Of a DNA stretch of 64,000 nt, positions 46,033-55,906 are shown in pieces. Where the stretch lies: the NCBI RefSeq assembly GCF_001941845.1, contig NZ_CP018870.1:4091001-4155000 (forward strand), in the 5' to 3' direction. The DNA is from Streptomyces sp. TN58 (lineage in GTDB: Bacteria > Actinomycetota > Actinomycetes > Streptomycetales > Streptomycetaceae). A model generated the notes under the pieces. That model was not told where the DNA came from and ran no database searches. It saw nothing but the letters and a program-made list of their open reading frames with translations. Both the position numbers and the translations under genes were made by a program. Each line of letters opens with the position of its first letter. Position 1 is the first letter of the stretch.

Positions 46033-46366
46033 GGTGGACTCCCCCCGGGAATCACAAGGGCATCGGCAGAGCGCCGAGCCGGTTGGTGTGGTCTGTGTCG
46101 GCCGACCGGTTCGTCTTCCCCCTGGTCTCGGCGACAGGTGAATCTTCACCCGGATCCGATCGCGGAACCATCCCCGCAGTGTCACCGGCGTGCAACAGAG
46201 ATGATCTTGGTTCGCCGGGTGTCGGATTCCGGCCGCATGCGACCGGATCCCGGCTGGATCTGGACCGGATCCAGGCCTCTGACCTGCGGTTCTGTCGGTG
46301 CTGGGGCGGGCCGGCGGTTAATTGGCGAGGGCCGGCTCCGCGATGGCGTAGAGTTGTGTTCACCGA

Positions 46367-46440
46367 CGCGGGGTGGAGCAGCTCGGTAGCTCGCTGGGCT
46401 CATAACCCAGAGGTCGCAGGTTCAAATCCTGTCCCCGCTA
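46367..46440 (+). tRNA. Initiator tRNA-fMet (CAT)
   Basis: Anticodon loop CTCATAA in a stem with three G-C pairs (GGG/CCC) and an unpaired first acceptor base (C1 facing T72), the features of an initiator tRNA. T-loop is TTCAAATC. TAGAGT at 46349-46354 is the likely -10. Confidence 0.96.
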
Positions 46441-46827
46441 CTGAAGGCGAAGGCCCGGTTCCCTTGGGAGCCGGGCCTTCGTCGTGTTCCTGGCCTTCCC
46501 CGCCCTCCCGGGGTTCCGGCCCTACGGCAACCGTGACCTTCCGTGAGTGAACGAGTGCAGTGCGCAAGGTGATTGACCGTCAGTCATGTCGCGTGGGTGG
46601 CCGACGGGATGGGTGAGCCGGTTGATTTCTGCCCGAGTTGATCCCGCTTCGGGCGAAAAGGGATGGCCAAAGCAAGCCAGGCTGTGGCCGATTGGTGAGA
46701 ACGATCAAGCGCAACAGCTTGGAATCACTCCCTCACTTCTATTACCTTTCGATAACGCAGCGCGGTCGTCCCGGCCGTCGCAAGAGACGGCACCGTGCGC
46801 GTGCGTGTCAATGAGGAGTGTGCCCCG
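46441..46827 (+). promoter_or_regulatory. Region between tRNA-fMet and the LytM-type peptidase gene
   Basis: A terminator hairpin (GAAGGCCCGGTTCCC and complement) occupies 46449-46480. The remainder, to 46827, has no gene; GATAAC near 46751-46756 is a -10 candidate. I checked for a ydaO-type c-di-AMP riboswitch, common upstream of Streptomyces wall hydrolases, and could not find its core. GAGGAG lies nine bases before the chosen GTG start. Confidence 0.5.
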
Positions 46828-47853
46828 GTGGCCTCCAACTCGCCTGCTCCTGAAGGCATCGACATCCAGGAGCCGCCCACCGCGGGTGCCTGGGGCGAGT
46901 GGAACCCCACCGAGGACACCGTTCGCCCGGTGCGGGGCAAGCACCGTGTCGCCAAGCAGCGCGGAGGACTCGCCCGCAGCTCCACCGTCCTCGGCGTCGG
47001 TGTCATCGCCGCCGTCGGTGCCAGCGGTATCGCCACCGCGCAGGACCGGCCGCAGGTCGCGATATCCCTGCCCTCCCTCCCCGGCCTGGTGACCGGGGAC
47101 GACGACCGTCAGGACGGCGGGGGTTCCGGCCAGGAGACCGAGGCCGGGCGCGACGGCACGATCGGCATCATCGCCCAGCAGGCCGACCGCGGCGCGGACC
47201 CCGGCGAGCTCCTGCGCAACCGGATCCTCCAGCAGGCCGACGCGCAGACCGAGGCCGCCGAGGCGAAGGCGCGCGCGGAAGCCGAGCGTGCCGCGCAGGT
47301 GGCGGCCGCCCAAGAGGCCAAGGACAAGCTGGAGGCGGCCCGCCAGGCGGCCGAGGAGGCCAAGGCCCAGGCCGAGGCGAAGGCCGCGGAGGAAGCGGAG
47401 TCCGCGAGGAAGGCCGCCGAGGCCAAGGCGGCGCAGGAGCGTCCCGCCGCGGCCGCCGGCAGCTGGTTCCTGCCCACCTCCGCCTACACCCTCACCTCGC
47501 ACTACGGAGTCTCCGGCTCCATGTGGTCCTCCGGCCACCACACCGGCCTGGACTTCGCGGCCCCGACCGGCACCCCGGTCAAGGCGGTCGGAGCCGGCAA
47601 GATCACCTCCGCCGGCTGGTCCGGGGCGTACGGCTACCGGATCGTGCTGGAACTGGAGGACGGTACGGAGGTCTGGTACTGCCACCTCTCCTCGATGTCG
47701 GTGACCTCGGGCTCCGTGGGCGCCGGCGACACCATCGGCCGGGTCGGCGCCACCGGCAACGTCACCGGCCCCCACCTCCACCTCGAAGTACGCAAGGGCG
47801 GATCGACGACGGACCCGCTGGCGTGGCTGGAGTCCAAGGGCCTGAACGTCTGA
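46828..47853 (+). CDS. Membrane-anchored M23 (LytM) peptidoglycan peptidase
   Basis: A 341-residue cell-wall endopeptidase. GTG 46828 has GAGGAG upstream; an in-frame start at 46795 lacks it. A basic N-terminal segment is followed by one membrane helix (TVLGVGVIAAVGASGIATA), an Ala/Glu/Lys-rich coiled coil of about 70 residues (134-203) and a C-terminal M23 domain. Zinc ligands are visible in HHTGLDFAAPTGTPV (His and Asp) and GPHLHLEVRKGG (HxH). It should act on cross-links outside the membrane. Its 3' 220 bases are overlapped on the other strand by the PrsW-like gene. Confidence 0.94.
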   Translation: MASNSPAPEGIDIQEPPTAGAWGEWNPTEDTVRPVRGKHRVAKQRGGLARSSTVLGVGVIAAVGASGIATAQDRPQVAISLPSLPGLVTGDDDRQDGGGSGQETEAGRDGTIGIIAQQADRGADPGELLRNRILQQADAQTEAAEAKARAEAERAAQVAAAQEAKDKLEAARQAAEEAKAQAEAKAAEEAESARKAAEAKAAQERPAAAAGSWFLPTSAYTLTSHYGVSGSMWSSGHHTGLDFAAPTGTPVKAVGAGKITSAGWSGAYGYRIVLELEDGTEVWYCHLSSMSVTSGSVGAGDTIGRVGATGNVTGPHLHLEVRKGGSTTDPLAWLESKGLNV

Positions 47854-49142
47854 GGGACGCCTCCCGGCGCCGGTCGCCCGCGCGGCTCCCCTCCGCGCTC
47901 CTCGCGGCGCGGTTCGGGCACAGCCGCCGCGGCCGCCGGTCGCAGGGGGTCGAACCACGGCGGAAGCAGCTCCTCCAGCACCGCGGCCCGGGACAGCGCG
48001 GGTCCCGCCGTCGCGCGGCGCTCCCACAGCCGGTGCAGCAACTCCCGTTCCCGGCCCGCGAAATCCGCTTTCCGCATCGGCGCCCCGCGACGCGCGCGGT
48101 TGCGCAGCAGCGCCAGGGCGACGGCGTCCGCCTCGTAGCGGGCGACCGCCCGCCCGGCGGCCCGGCCCCCGCTGCGCCGCGCCAGGGAGCGGGCCAGCGA
48201 CCGGGCCGGCATCGAGGCCAGGGCGGGCACCTCGGCGGGAGCCAGCCAGCCGGCGGCCGCGTAATGCGCGAGCTCCCCGGCGACGGCCTGCAGCCGGCGC
48301 TGCCTTATCCGCGCCGCCAGCCACACCAGCAGCCCGAACAGCGGGACCATCACGCAGACGTACGTCACGTAGAAGCCGTGGTCCCCGAAGCGTGAGGAGC
48401 CGTTCCACAGGGCGTGCAGGCCCATCGCCGGCGCCAGACCGAGCAGGGGCAGGCAGACGCGGCGCGAGCGGCGCGCACTGACGGCGGCCGCGCCGAAACC
48501 GAGCCCCGTGAGCACGGTGAACAGCGGGTGGGCGAACGGCGACAGCACGATCCGTACGAAGAACGTCGCCGCGGTCACCGACTCCAGCACCCCCGTGCCG
48601 TCGGCCAGGTCCTGAACGAAGGCGTTGCCGAGGTAGAGGATGTTCTCGGTGAAGGCGAAGCCGGTGGCGGTGAAGCCGGCCGCCACGAAACCGTCCGCGG
48701 GGCCGGTGAAGTTCCCCCTGCGGAACACGAACACCAGGAGCAGCGCGGCCGCCTTGGCGCTCTCCTCCACCACCGGGGCGATGGCGACCGAGCCGAGGTG
48801 GTCCGCGCCCGACGGGTCGGCGGTGGCCGCGGCTATCCACTCGGTGGCGAAGTTGTTGGCCAGTATGGCTATCAGCGCGGCGGTGCAGGCACCCCAGCCG
48901 AAGCAGAACAGCAACTGGGGCCAGGGCGCGGGCGCGGCCCGGCCCAGCCACCGGAACGCCGCCATGAGCGGGGCCACCGGCAGCAGGGCCAGGCCGAGGC
49001 CGACGAAGAAGCCCGGCGTGCCGGTCTGCTCCCGCACGAGGTCGAGGATGGCGATACCGGTCGCGGCGAGCAGGACGAGGAGCACGCACGTACGGACCGC
49101 GGCGGGCGGACGTGCGGGCACGGGGCGGAGCGCTCGGAACAC
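47634..49142 (-). CDS. PrsW-family intramembrane protease
   Basis: A 502-residue protein from GTG 49142, with AGGG seven bases upstream. At least eight hydrophobic segments are present. The family motifs are APVVEESAKAAALLLVF (paired Glu), the second motif GFAFTENILYL and SPFAHPLFTVLTGLGFG, and MGLHALWNG with the likely metal His. PrsW cleaves the anti-sigma RsiW in Bacillus, so a substrate could be a membrane anti-sigma protein. The tail after about residue 400 is low complexity and its last 73 codons run antisense into the LytM gene, suggesting loss of an earlier stop. Confidence 0.88.
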   Translation of the reverse strand: MFRALRPVPARPPAAVRTCVLLVLLAATGIAILDLVREQTGTPGFFVGLGLALLPVAPLMAAFRWLGRAAPAPWPQLLFCFGWGACTAALIAILANNFATEWIAAATADPSGADHLGSVAIAPVVEESAKAAALLLVFVFRRGNFTGPADGFVAAGFTATGFAFTENILYLGNAFVQDLADGTGVLESVTAATFFVRIVLSPFAHPLFTVLTGLGFGAAAVSARRSRRVCLPLLGLAPAMGLHALWNGSSRFGDHGFYVTYVCVMVPLFGLLVWLAARIRQRRLQAVAGELAHYAAAGWLAPAEVPALASMPARSLARSLARRSGGRAAGRAVARYEADAVALALLRNRARRGAPMRKADFAGRERELLHRLWERRATAGPALSRAAVLEELLPPWFDPLRPAAAAAVPEPRREERGGEPRGRPAPGGVPQTFRPLDSSHASGSVVDPPLRTSRWRWGPVTLPVAPTRPMVSPAPTEPEVTDIEERWQYQTSVPSSSSSTIR

Positions 49143-49185
49143 ATGATGACCCTAGCGATCCGCCCGGACACGCGCGGTGACGTTC

Positions 49186-50025
49186 TCAGTTCTGTGTGCG
49201 GCGGAAGAGCAAGTCGTGTACGACGTGTCCCTTGTCCAGGCCCTGCCCCTCGAAGCGGGTGAGCGGGCGGAAGTCGGGGCGCGGGGAGAATCCGCCGTCG
49301 GGCCGGGTGTTCTCGAAGTCGGGGTGGGCCGTGAGGACTTCGAGCATCTGCTCCGCGTACGGCTCCCAGTCGGTCGCGCAGTGCAGTACGGCCCCGGGCG
49401 CCAGGCGGGTCGCGGCCAGCGTGAGGAACTCGGGCTGGATCAGCCGGCGCTTGTGGTGGCGCGCCTTGGGCCACGGGTCCGGGAAGTACACGCGGATCCC
49501 GGCGAGCGAGTCGGGCGGGAGCATCTCGCGGAGCAGGATGATCGCGTCGCCGTTGGCGACGCGCACGTTCTCCATGCCGCCGCGCTCGGCGAGGGCGAGG
49601 AGGTTGCCCTGGCCGGGGGTGTGCACGTCGACGGCGAGGATGCCGGTCGCCGGGTCGGCGGCGGCCATCTGCGCCGTGGCCTCGCCCATGCCGAAGCCGA
49701 TCTCCAGGACGACCGGGAGGCCGCCGAAGAGTGCGTCGAGGTCGATGACCGAGTGGCCGTCGACGTCCAGGCCCCAGGTGCCCCAGAGCCGCTTGAGGGC
49801 CTCGCCCTGGCCGGTGGTGACCCGGCTGCGCCGGGGCTGGAAGCTCCGGATCCGCCGCTCGTGGTGCGAGCCGGCCGGGTCCGGCGCGGGACCGTCGGGG
49901 AAGCGGGGCTCGGTGCGCCACTTGGGCGGCACGTACGAGTTCGCCTCCGGCGCGGCGTCGGCGGCGTAGTCGGCGACGGGGGCGTCCGGGACGGCGGGCG
50001 GCGTGGGGTTCAGGGACTCAGACAC
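49186..50025 (-). CDS. trmB: tRNA (guanine-N7-)-methyltransferase
   Basis: SAM-dependent methylation of G46 in tRNA. 279 residues, with an N-terminal actinobacterial extension of about 70 residues. Motifs: VVLEIGFGMGEATAQMA (SAM site), LAVDVHTPGQGNLLA, VRVYFPDPWPKARHHKRRLI with the key Asp-Pro-Trp-Pro, and FLTLAATRLAPGAVLHCATDW. GTG 50025 follows TAGAAT on the minus strand by nine bases, so it may be leaderless. It precedes the PrsW-like gene by 43 bp and both may share a transcript with lhgO. Confidence 0.96.
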   Translation of the reverse strand: MSESLNPTPPAVPDAPVADYAADAAPEANSYVPPKWRTEPRFPDGPAPDPAGSHHERRIRSFQPRRSRVTTGQGEALKRLWGTWGLDVDGHSVIDLDALFGGLPVVLEIGFGMGEATAQMAAADPATGILAVDVHTPGQGNLLALAERGGMENVRVANGDAIILLREMLPPDSLAGIRVYFPDPWPKARHHKRRLIQPEFLTLAATRLAPGAVLHCATDWEPYAEQMLEVLTAHPDFENTRPDGGFSPRPDFRPLTRFEGQGLDKGHVVHDLLFRRTQN

Positions 50026-50142
50026 AATGCGCTGATTCTACGACGGGGCGGTGGTCGCCGCCGGGTGCCGTGGGGCCGCGGCCGACGCCCGGTGCCCACG
50101 AGCCCTTCGGGATGCGGGGCGCGCGGCGGCGCCCCGGAACGC

Positions 50143-51345
50143 TCAGGCCGCGGTGAGGGTGCGCAGGACGCGGGTGGCGATCTCGCGGCCGATCGGGAGG
50201 GAGGCCGTCGCCGCCGGGGACGGCGCGTTGAGGACGTGCACCGTGCGGGGGGCGTCGCGGATCAGGAAGTCGTCCGCCAGGGTCCCGTCCCGCAGGACGG
50301 CCTGCGCGCGGACGCCGGCCGCGGCCGGGCGGAGGTCCGCGGCCTCGACGGCCGGCAGCAGGCGCCGTACCGCCCGGGTGAAGGCCTGCTTCGACAGGGA
50401 ACGGCGGATCTCGCCCGTCCCGTACCGCCAGTGCCGGGCGGCCATGCGCCACGCCCCGGGCCAGGCGAGCTCGTCCGCGAGGTCCCGCGGGCGCACGGTC
50501 GACCAGTCGTATCCCTCGCGGGCCAGCGCGGGCACGGCGTTGGGGCCGACGTGGACGCCGCCGCCGATGCCGCGGGTGAGGTGCACCCCCAGGAAGGGGA
50601 ACGCCGGGTCGGGCACCGGGTAGACCAGCCCGCGGACCAGCTCGGGACGGGCCAGGTCGTAGTACTCGCCGCGGAAGGGGATGATCCGCATGCCCGGGTC
50701 GTCGCCGGCCAGGCGGGCGATCCGGTCGCAGTGCAGGCCGGCGCAGTTCACCAGCGTCCGCGCCCGGAACACCAGACCGGCCGTGGTGCGCACGGCCACC
50801 GCCGAGGGGCGGCGCGAGATCAGGTCCACCTCGGAGCCGTAGACGACCTCCGCGCCCGAGGACTCCGCGAGCTGGGCGCTCACCAGGCCGTAGTCCACGA
50901 TGCCCGTGCTGCCCACGTGGATCGCGGCCAGGCCCTGCACCTGCGGCTCGTACTCCGTGATCTGGGCGGGTCCCAGCTCGCGCACCGGGATGCCGTTCTC
51001 CCGGCCGCGCTGGACCAGGGCGTGCAGCCGGGGCAGCTCCTCGCGCTCGGTGGCGACGATCAGCTTGCCCGTCACCTCGTGCGGGATTCCGTGCTCCGCG
51101 CAGAACTTCACCATCTCGGCGGCGCCGCTCACCGCGAAGCGGGCCTTCAGCGAACCGGGCCGGTAGTAGATCCCGCTGTGGATCACGCCGCTGTTGCGGC
51201 CCGTCTGGTGCCGGGCCGGGCCCGACTCCTTCTCCAGGACGATGACCCTCGTACCCGGAGCCAGGCGCGACAAGGCATGCGCCGTCGACAGGCCGACGAT
51301 CCCGCCGCCGATCACCAGCACATCGCAGTCCACGCCACCGCCCAC
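50143..51345 (-). CDS. lhgO: L-2-hydroxyglutarate oxidase-like FAD enzyme
   Basis: A 400-residue FAD-dependent oxidoreductase of the LhgO/DAO family, oxidising L-2-hydroxyglutarate to 2-oxoglutarate. The dinucleotide motif is VLVIGGGIVGLSTAHAL, followed by RHQTGRNSGVIHSGIYY (FAD and substrate loop) and IVDYGLVSAQLAE. GTG 51345 follows GGAGG by seven bases; earlier in-frame codons lack it. It lies 59 bp after the HTH/TPR gene. L-2-hydroxyglutarate is the family's known substrate, but the orthologue here is assigned by similarity of motifs only. Confidence 0.9.
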   Translation of the reverse strand: MGGGVDCDVLVIGGGIVGLSTAHALSRLAPGTRVIVLEKESGPARHQTGRNSGVIHSGIYYRPGSLKARFAVSGAAEMVKFCAEHGIPHEVTGKLIVATEREELPRLHALVQRGRENGIPVRELGPAQITEYEPQVQGLAAIHVGSTGIVDYGLVSAQLAESSGAEVVYGSEVDLISRRPSAVAVRTTAGLVFRARTLVNCAGLHCDRIARLAGDDPGMRIIPFRGEYYDLARPELVRGLVYPVPDPAFPFLGVHLTRGIGGGVHVGPNAVPALAREGYDWSTVRPRDLADELAWPGAWRMAARHWRYGTGEIRRSLSKQAFTRAVRRLLPAVEAADLRPAAAGVRAQAVLRDGTLADDFLIRDAPRTVHVLNAPSPAATASLPIGREIATRVLRTLTAA

Positions 51346-51404
51346 GCCGACACCTCCCACCCCTGCATACTGCACCCCCGCACCGACAACGCGGCCCGGC
51401 GGGT

Positions 51405-53081
51405 CTACGCCGGCGCCACCAGGAGCGGCCGGGCCCGCTCGCGCAGCTCCGCGACGCGCGGTTCGTCCCCGTAGGGTTCCAGGCGGTGCAGCAGGTCCCG
51501 TACGTATTCGGTCGTGCGGGCCGAGGAGATCCGGCCCGCCACCTCCACCGCCCGGGTGCCCGCCGCGCACGCCGCGTCCAGGTTGCCCGACTCCAGCTCC
51601 GCGACGGCGCTGACCACCAGCCGCAGCCCGTGGGAACGTACGTACTCCTCCGTGGGCCGCGACAGCGCCTGCTCGGTGAAGCGCCGCACCTGCCGGGGGA
51701 GTTTGAGGTCGCGGTAGCATTCCGCCGCATCCGCCGCGAAACGGTCGTACGAGTAGAAACCGAGCCAGGTCGGATCCGGGTCGCCCTCACGGGACCGCTC
51801 CAGCCAGCCCTCCGCGGCCCGCAGCGCCGCCCCGGCGGCCGCGGAGTCGCCCGCCTTCGCGTGCGCCCGCGCCTCGACGAGGCGGAAGAAGCTCATCGTG
51901 CGCGCCGTGGCCAGGCCGCGGTTGCGCTCGACGGCCGCCTGCGCGAGGTCCACGCCCTCGTCCGCGAAGTCGCGGTAGGTCGCCTGGAGGGACATCGAGG
52001 CCAGCACGTAGCCGCCGAGCGGTACGTCCGCGGCCGCGCGGGCGAGGCGCAGCGCCTGGATGTAGTAGCGCTGGGCCGCCTCCTGCTGGCCGGTGTCGAA
52101 GGCCATCCACCCGGCCAGCCGGGTCAGTTCGGCCGTCGCGCCGAACAGGGCGCGGCCCACCTCGTCCGTGTACGAGCCGAGCAGCAGCGGCGCCGCGTCC
52201 ACCCGCAGGCACTCGGGGACCATCGACGAACGCCAGTCGCCGCCGCCGTACTTGGAGTCCCAGCGGCGGGCGTCCTCGGCCGCCTCGCGCAGCTTCGCCA
52301 CGTCGCTGTGGCCCACCCGCTGGACGTGCTCGCGCGGCGTTTCGGCTCCCTGCTGCGCGGGCACAACGGTGGACGGCGGGCCTGACGTGCCCGCCGGTGC
52401 TGTCATCGGGCCCGTCGCCGGCCCGGTCGTACGGCCTGCCGGTGCCCCGTCCGAGGGGGTCCGGGACGCCGGCGTCCCGGGCGTCGGAGGCGACTGCTGT
52501 GACGGGAGGTCGCGCGCCGGTGCGCCCTGAACCGGAGCATCGTGAGCCGCGTCGTCGTGAGCCGAAGGGGCCGCGGACGCGGGCCGCTGGTGCGCCGCCG
52601 TGCCCGCCGGCTCCCGTGCCACCGAGCTGTCGGCGGGAGATATCAGCCACCGCGAGGCGGGCGTCGCGTACGCCGCCACCGAGAACGAACCCGCGAGCGA
52701 CTGCCAGATGCCGCCGCCGCGCCGCCCGGCCAGGTCCAGCCGGTAGAGGTCGGTCGCCGAGCGCACGGCGGCACCCACGTCCCGCGGGAAGGCCAGACCC
52801 ACCTCGGGCGCGGGGTCCGCGTCCGCCAGGCCGATCTCGTGCAGCGGTACCGGCCGGCCCAGCTTCGCGCCGATGGCGGCCGCGATGAGGTGCGGGGCGG
52901 CACCCTGCGGCACCATGCCCTTCGAAACCCACCGGGCCACCGACGTCTTGTCGTACCGCAGCGTCAGGCCGCGCTGCGCGCCGAGGTCGTTGACGCGCCG
53001 GGCCAGCCCGGCGTTGCTGATGCCCGCGAGGGCGAGGACGGCGCCGAGCTTCTCATTGGGCTCGCGGAGCTCCCTGGACAT
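51405..53081 (-). CDS. HTH/TPR-type regulator, sporulation-associated protein family
   Basis: A 558-residue protein from ATG 53081 (GAGGGG six bases upstream). The first 75 residues ([21 protein letters not shown], then [20 protein letters not shown]) form an unusual XRE-like helix-turn-helix. A Pro/Ala/Thr-rich linker occupies about 170-240 and the C-terminal 300 residues are TPR-like helices ([20 protein letters not shown], then [22 protein letters not shown]). From memory, the orthologous S. coelicolor gene is annotated as sporulation associated. Its role is probably sensing a ligand or partner through the TPRs. Divergent from the asparagine-synthetase-like gene across 629 bp. Confidence 0.82.
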   Translation of the reverse strand: MSRELREPNEKLGAVLALAGISNAGLARRVNDLGAQRGLTLRYDKTSVARWVSKGMVPQGAAPHLIAAAIGAKLGRPVPLHEIGLADADPAPEVGLAFPRDVGAAVRSATDLYRLDLAGRRGGGIWQSLAGSFSVAAYATPASRWLISPADSSVAREPAGTAAHQRPASAAPSAHDDAAHDAPVQGAPARDLPSQQSPPTPGTPASRTPSDGAPAGRTTGPATGPMTAPAGTSGPPSTVVPAQQGAETPREHVQRVGHSDVAKLREAAEDARRWDSKYGGGDWRSSMVPECLRVDAAPLLLGSYTDEVGRALFGATAELTRLAGWMAFDTGQQEAAQRYYIQALRLARAAADVPLGGYVLASMSLQATYRDFADEGVDLAQAAVERNRGLATARTMSFFRLVEARAHAKAGDSAAAGAALRAAEGWLERSREGDPDPTWLGFYSYDRFAADAAECYRDLKLPRQVRRFTEQALSRPTEEYVRSHGLRLVVSAVAELESGNLDAACAAGTRAVEVAGRISSARTTEYVRDLLHRLEPYGDEPRVAELRERARPLLVAPA

Positions 53082-53710
53082 GCGCCACCCCTCGTCACAC
53101 GCGGAACGCAGACGCCGCCGGGGCATAGGCGCCCGGCATTTCGTAAACCCAGCGTAGTTCCCCGCCTCCCAAGCGTTAAGGCCCTTACTTCCGTATGGCG
53201 GGATTGTTGTCCGTTTGCACAGTCCGCCCCGGGGCCGGCGCCGGGGCGCGCGCCCCGTGGCGTGCTCCGCCCGTGTGGCCGTGCGCCCGCCCGTGCGCTC
53301 TGGCCGGTCCGCGGGCCCGGCGATTCGATGTGCGGTGCGTGGGTCGGCCCGCTGCGCGGATCGGGCGGGCCGGGGGACGCCGCTGCCTCAATCCCCGCGG
53401 GTGGCGGAACGGTCCGGGAGGCGGGTGCCGCCTCCCGGACCGCGCCCGCGAGCCGGGCGCCGACACCGCGCGACGGCTCTCCAGGCGGCCGAAGAATGGC
53501 CGAAAGCGACCTATGGGGCGGTGGGAACGGAACGCCAAATACCGCGTGGCAGGGGCGCGTTCGCCAGCACGCGCGCCCCCTATAACCCCTCTCGCACGCC
53601 TGTCCCGTGGCAGCATGGACCCGAGCCACCGGGGTCCAGTCGACCGCGCCCTCAGCGCTGTCCGTGCTGCCCGTGCCCCGGTCATGTGCCCACGGGCTGG
53701 GGAGGCGGCG
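53082..53710. promoter_or_regulatory. Divergent region between HTH/TPR gene and asparagine-synthetase-like gene
   Basis: 629 bases. TAAACCCAGCGTAG (53144-53157) resembles a BldD box with two mismatches and lies about 65 bases upstream of the HTH/TPR start, in promoter position. On the minus strand a possible -10 TACGCT overlaps it. Near 53175-53215 the sequence is AT-richer. The rest is GC-rich with no convincing gene; open frames through it show no codon bias typical of a gene. Confidence 0.45.
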
Positions 53711-55906
53711 GTGCGCTGGTTGGTGGGATGGAGCAGTATCGCCGCGAGCTTCGGCACGGCCGGCCGCGTCTCCGGTCACGGCGCCGGCCGCGGACCGGGC
53801 GGGCTCGGAGCCGACGGCGCGGCCCAGCACGGAGGCATCGCGGACGCCGCCCACGCGGCCGACCCGGGCGCGGACGCGGAACGCACCGTCCACCCCGTCG
53901 GCGCCCAGCTGCTCTGGGGCGATCCCGACCCCCTCTGGGCCGTCGGCGACTGGCGCCCCGACGAGATCCGCACCGCCACCGCCGACCCCGCCGACCCCTT
54001 CACCCGGCTCGCCGTGCTCGGCTGCTGCGGCGCGACCGACGCCGAACTGCGCAGGGCCCTCTACGCGGCCCGCGGCGGCGCGCTGCGCCACCTCACCCAG
54101 TGGTCCGGCAGCTACACCGCCGTGGTCCAGGCCGGCCGCCGCATCACCGTCGTCGGCGACCTCGCGGGCGCCCGGCCCGTCTTCTACACCCCCTGGGCGA
54201 GCGGCACGGCGTACGCCACCGCCGCCCTCCCGCTCGCCGACCTCATCGAGGCGCAGCTCGACATCGGCCACCTCGCCGCCCTGCTGGCCTGCCCGGACAG
54301 CCCCGAGGCACTGGGCGACGGCACCCCGTACGCCGGGGTCCGCCGCATCCCGCCCGGGCACGCCCTCATCCTGCGCGAGGGCTCCCGGGAGATCACCGGC
54401 TACGAGCAGGTGGCCTCCCTCGCGGTGGCCGCGCCCGAGGCCGACGCCGACCGCGCGGTGGAGGGCGTGCGGGAAGCGTTGGTGGACGCGGTGCGCGCCC
54501 GGCTCACGGCTCCGCGGCATGCTCCCGAAACGCTGCCACCGTACGATCCCGGCCCCGTACCCGGCATGGGACCGGCCGACCGGCGCGCGGCCCGCGGCGC
54601 GCCGGCCCCCGGCGTGGGCGCCGACCTGTCCGGCGGCAGCGCCTCCGCGACCCTCGCCCTGCTCGCGGCGGGCCTGCCGGGGGCGCCCGGCAGCATCACC
54701 AGCCCCGCCGGGGCGCGGCTGCTGGCGGTCACCTTCAACGACCTGGCCACCCCGCAGGGCCGCGAGGAAGAACTGGAACGTGCCAGGGCCGTCGCGTCCG
54801 ACCCGCGCCTGCACCACGTCGTGGTCGCCGCCGCGGCCGAGGCCCTCCCGTACACCGAACTGGACGGCCCCCTCACCGACGAGCCGGGCCCCTCGCTGGT
54901 CTCCGCCGCCCGCGAGCGGCGCAGGCTCGCCGCCGGTGCGGCCGACCACTTCACCGGCCACGGCGCGCGGCAGGTCCTCGACGCCCACCCGGCCCGCATG
55001 GCCGACCTGTTGATGGACCGCCGCCGACGCCACCTGCTGCGCCCGGTGGCGGCGCTGGCCCGCTCCGCGTCCGCCTCGGGAGCCGGCGGGGAGTCCCTGC
55101 TGGTGCCCATCACGGTGTACTCGGCGGCCCGCAGACTTGCCCGTACGTCGTACCGCGCGGGCATGGAGGCCGCCGCGGCCAGGCTCCGCGAGGGCGGGGT
55201 CACCGAGTACGCGTCCGGTCCGGTGGACGCCTCCCTCGCCGCCCTGACCTGGTCCCGGCCGGGCCCGGCGGCGGCCTGGCTCACGGGGGAGGCACTGGCG
55301 GAAGTATCGATCCGGCTCGCGGCCGCGGCCGGCCGTCCCCCGCTGTCGCTGCGGCCGGGGGAGGCCAGGGCCCGCTCCGTGCTGGCCCGCCACGCCGCCG
55401 ACCACCGGGTCTTCGAACAGGCGGTGGAGGTCCGCAGCCAGCGCCTGCACGCCCCGTTCCTCGACAACCAGGTCGTACGAGCCGCCCGCGCCCTGCCCGA
55501 ATCCCTGCGGGTGCAGCCCGGCGCCCGGGCGGAGATCCTGCGCAGCGTCCTGTACTCGGCCGGGGTGCGCGAACTCCCGCCGGGGTGGGGCGCCACCGCC
55601 CACACGGCGAACGAGACGGCGGCCGGCCTGGGGCTGCGTGCCGCCCTGAGCGACCTGCTGGAGCTCTTCGCCGCCCCGCTGCTCGCGGACGCCGGCCTGA
55701 TCGAGGCCCGGGTCGTGCGGCAGGCGCTGCTCGACGCGGCCGAGGGCCGCCCGGTGCCGCTGGACGGGCTCGCCGAACTGGTCTCGATGGAGCTGTGGCT
55801 GCACCGGCTGCTGGCCCGGCGCGGCACCTGCTGGACGGGGACGTCCGCGGCGCGGCGCAGGGCCGTGCCCGAGGGGGTCCCGGTGCACCGCCCGGCCCTG
55901 TCCTGA
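53711..55906 (+). CDS. Degenerate asparagine-synthetase-like protein
   Basis: A 731-residue protein from GTG 53711, with GGAG six bases upstream. It has the two-domain layout of asparagine synthetase, beta-lactam synthetase and lasso-peptide cyclases: an N-terminal Ntn-like domain (1-250) and a C-terminal AsnA-like domain. The N-terminus is MRWLVGWSS, with no Cys at position 2, so glutamine cannot be used. The ATP-pyrophosphatase loop, normally SGGxDS, reads DLSGGSASATLALLAAG (about 306-322) and lacks the Asp. The second loop, usually TGxGGD, reads TGHGARQVLD. It looks catalytically altered. No precursor peptide is near. The role is unknown, though it resembles macrolactam cyclases of lasso-peptide systems. 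Confidence 0.78.
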   Translation: MRWLVGWSSIAASFGTAGRVSGHGAGRGPGGLGADGAAQHGGIADAAHAADPGADAERTVHPVGAQLLWGDPDPLWAVGDWRPDEIRTATADPADPFTRLAVLGCCGATDAELRRALYAARGGALRHLTQWSGSYTAVVQAGRRITVVGDLAGARPVFYTPWASGTAYATAALPLADLIEAQLDIGHLAALLACPDSPEALGDGTPYAGVRRIPPGHALILREGSREITGYEQVASLAVAAPEADADRAVEGVREALVDAVRARLTAPRHAPETLPPYDPGPVPGMGPADRRAARGAPAPGVGADLSGGSASATLALLAAGLPGAPGSITSPAGARLLAVTFNDLATPQGREEELERARAVASDPRLHHVVVAAAAEALPYTELDGPLTDEPGPSLVSAARERRRLAAGAADHFTGHGARQVLDAHPARMADLLMDRRRRHLLRPVAALARSASASGAGGESLLVPITVYSAARRLARTSYRAGMEAAAARLREGGVTEYASGPVDASLAALTWSRPGPAAAWLTGEALAEVSIRLAAAAGRPPLSLRPGEARARSVLARHAADHRVFEQAVEVRSQRLHAPFLDNQVVRAARALPESLRVQPGARAEILRSVLYSAGVRELPPGWGATAHTANETAAGLGLRAALSDLLELFAAPLLADAGLIEARVVRQALLDAAEGRPVPLDGLAELVSMELWLHRLLARRGTCWTGTSAARRRAVPEGVPVHRPALS

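Noticed and set aside
46481..46827. ydaO-type c-di-AMP riboswitch before the LytM gene
   Set aside because: The conserved core (GGGGAACC/GGGGTGAATC-like) could not be found.
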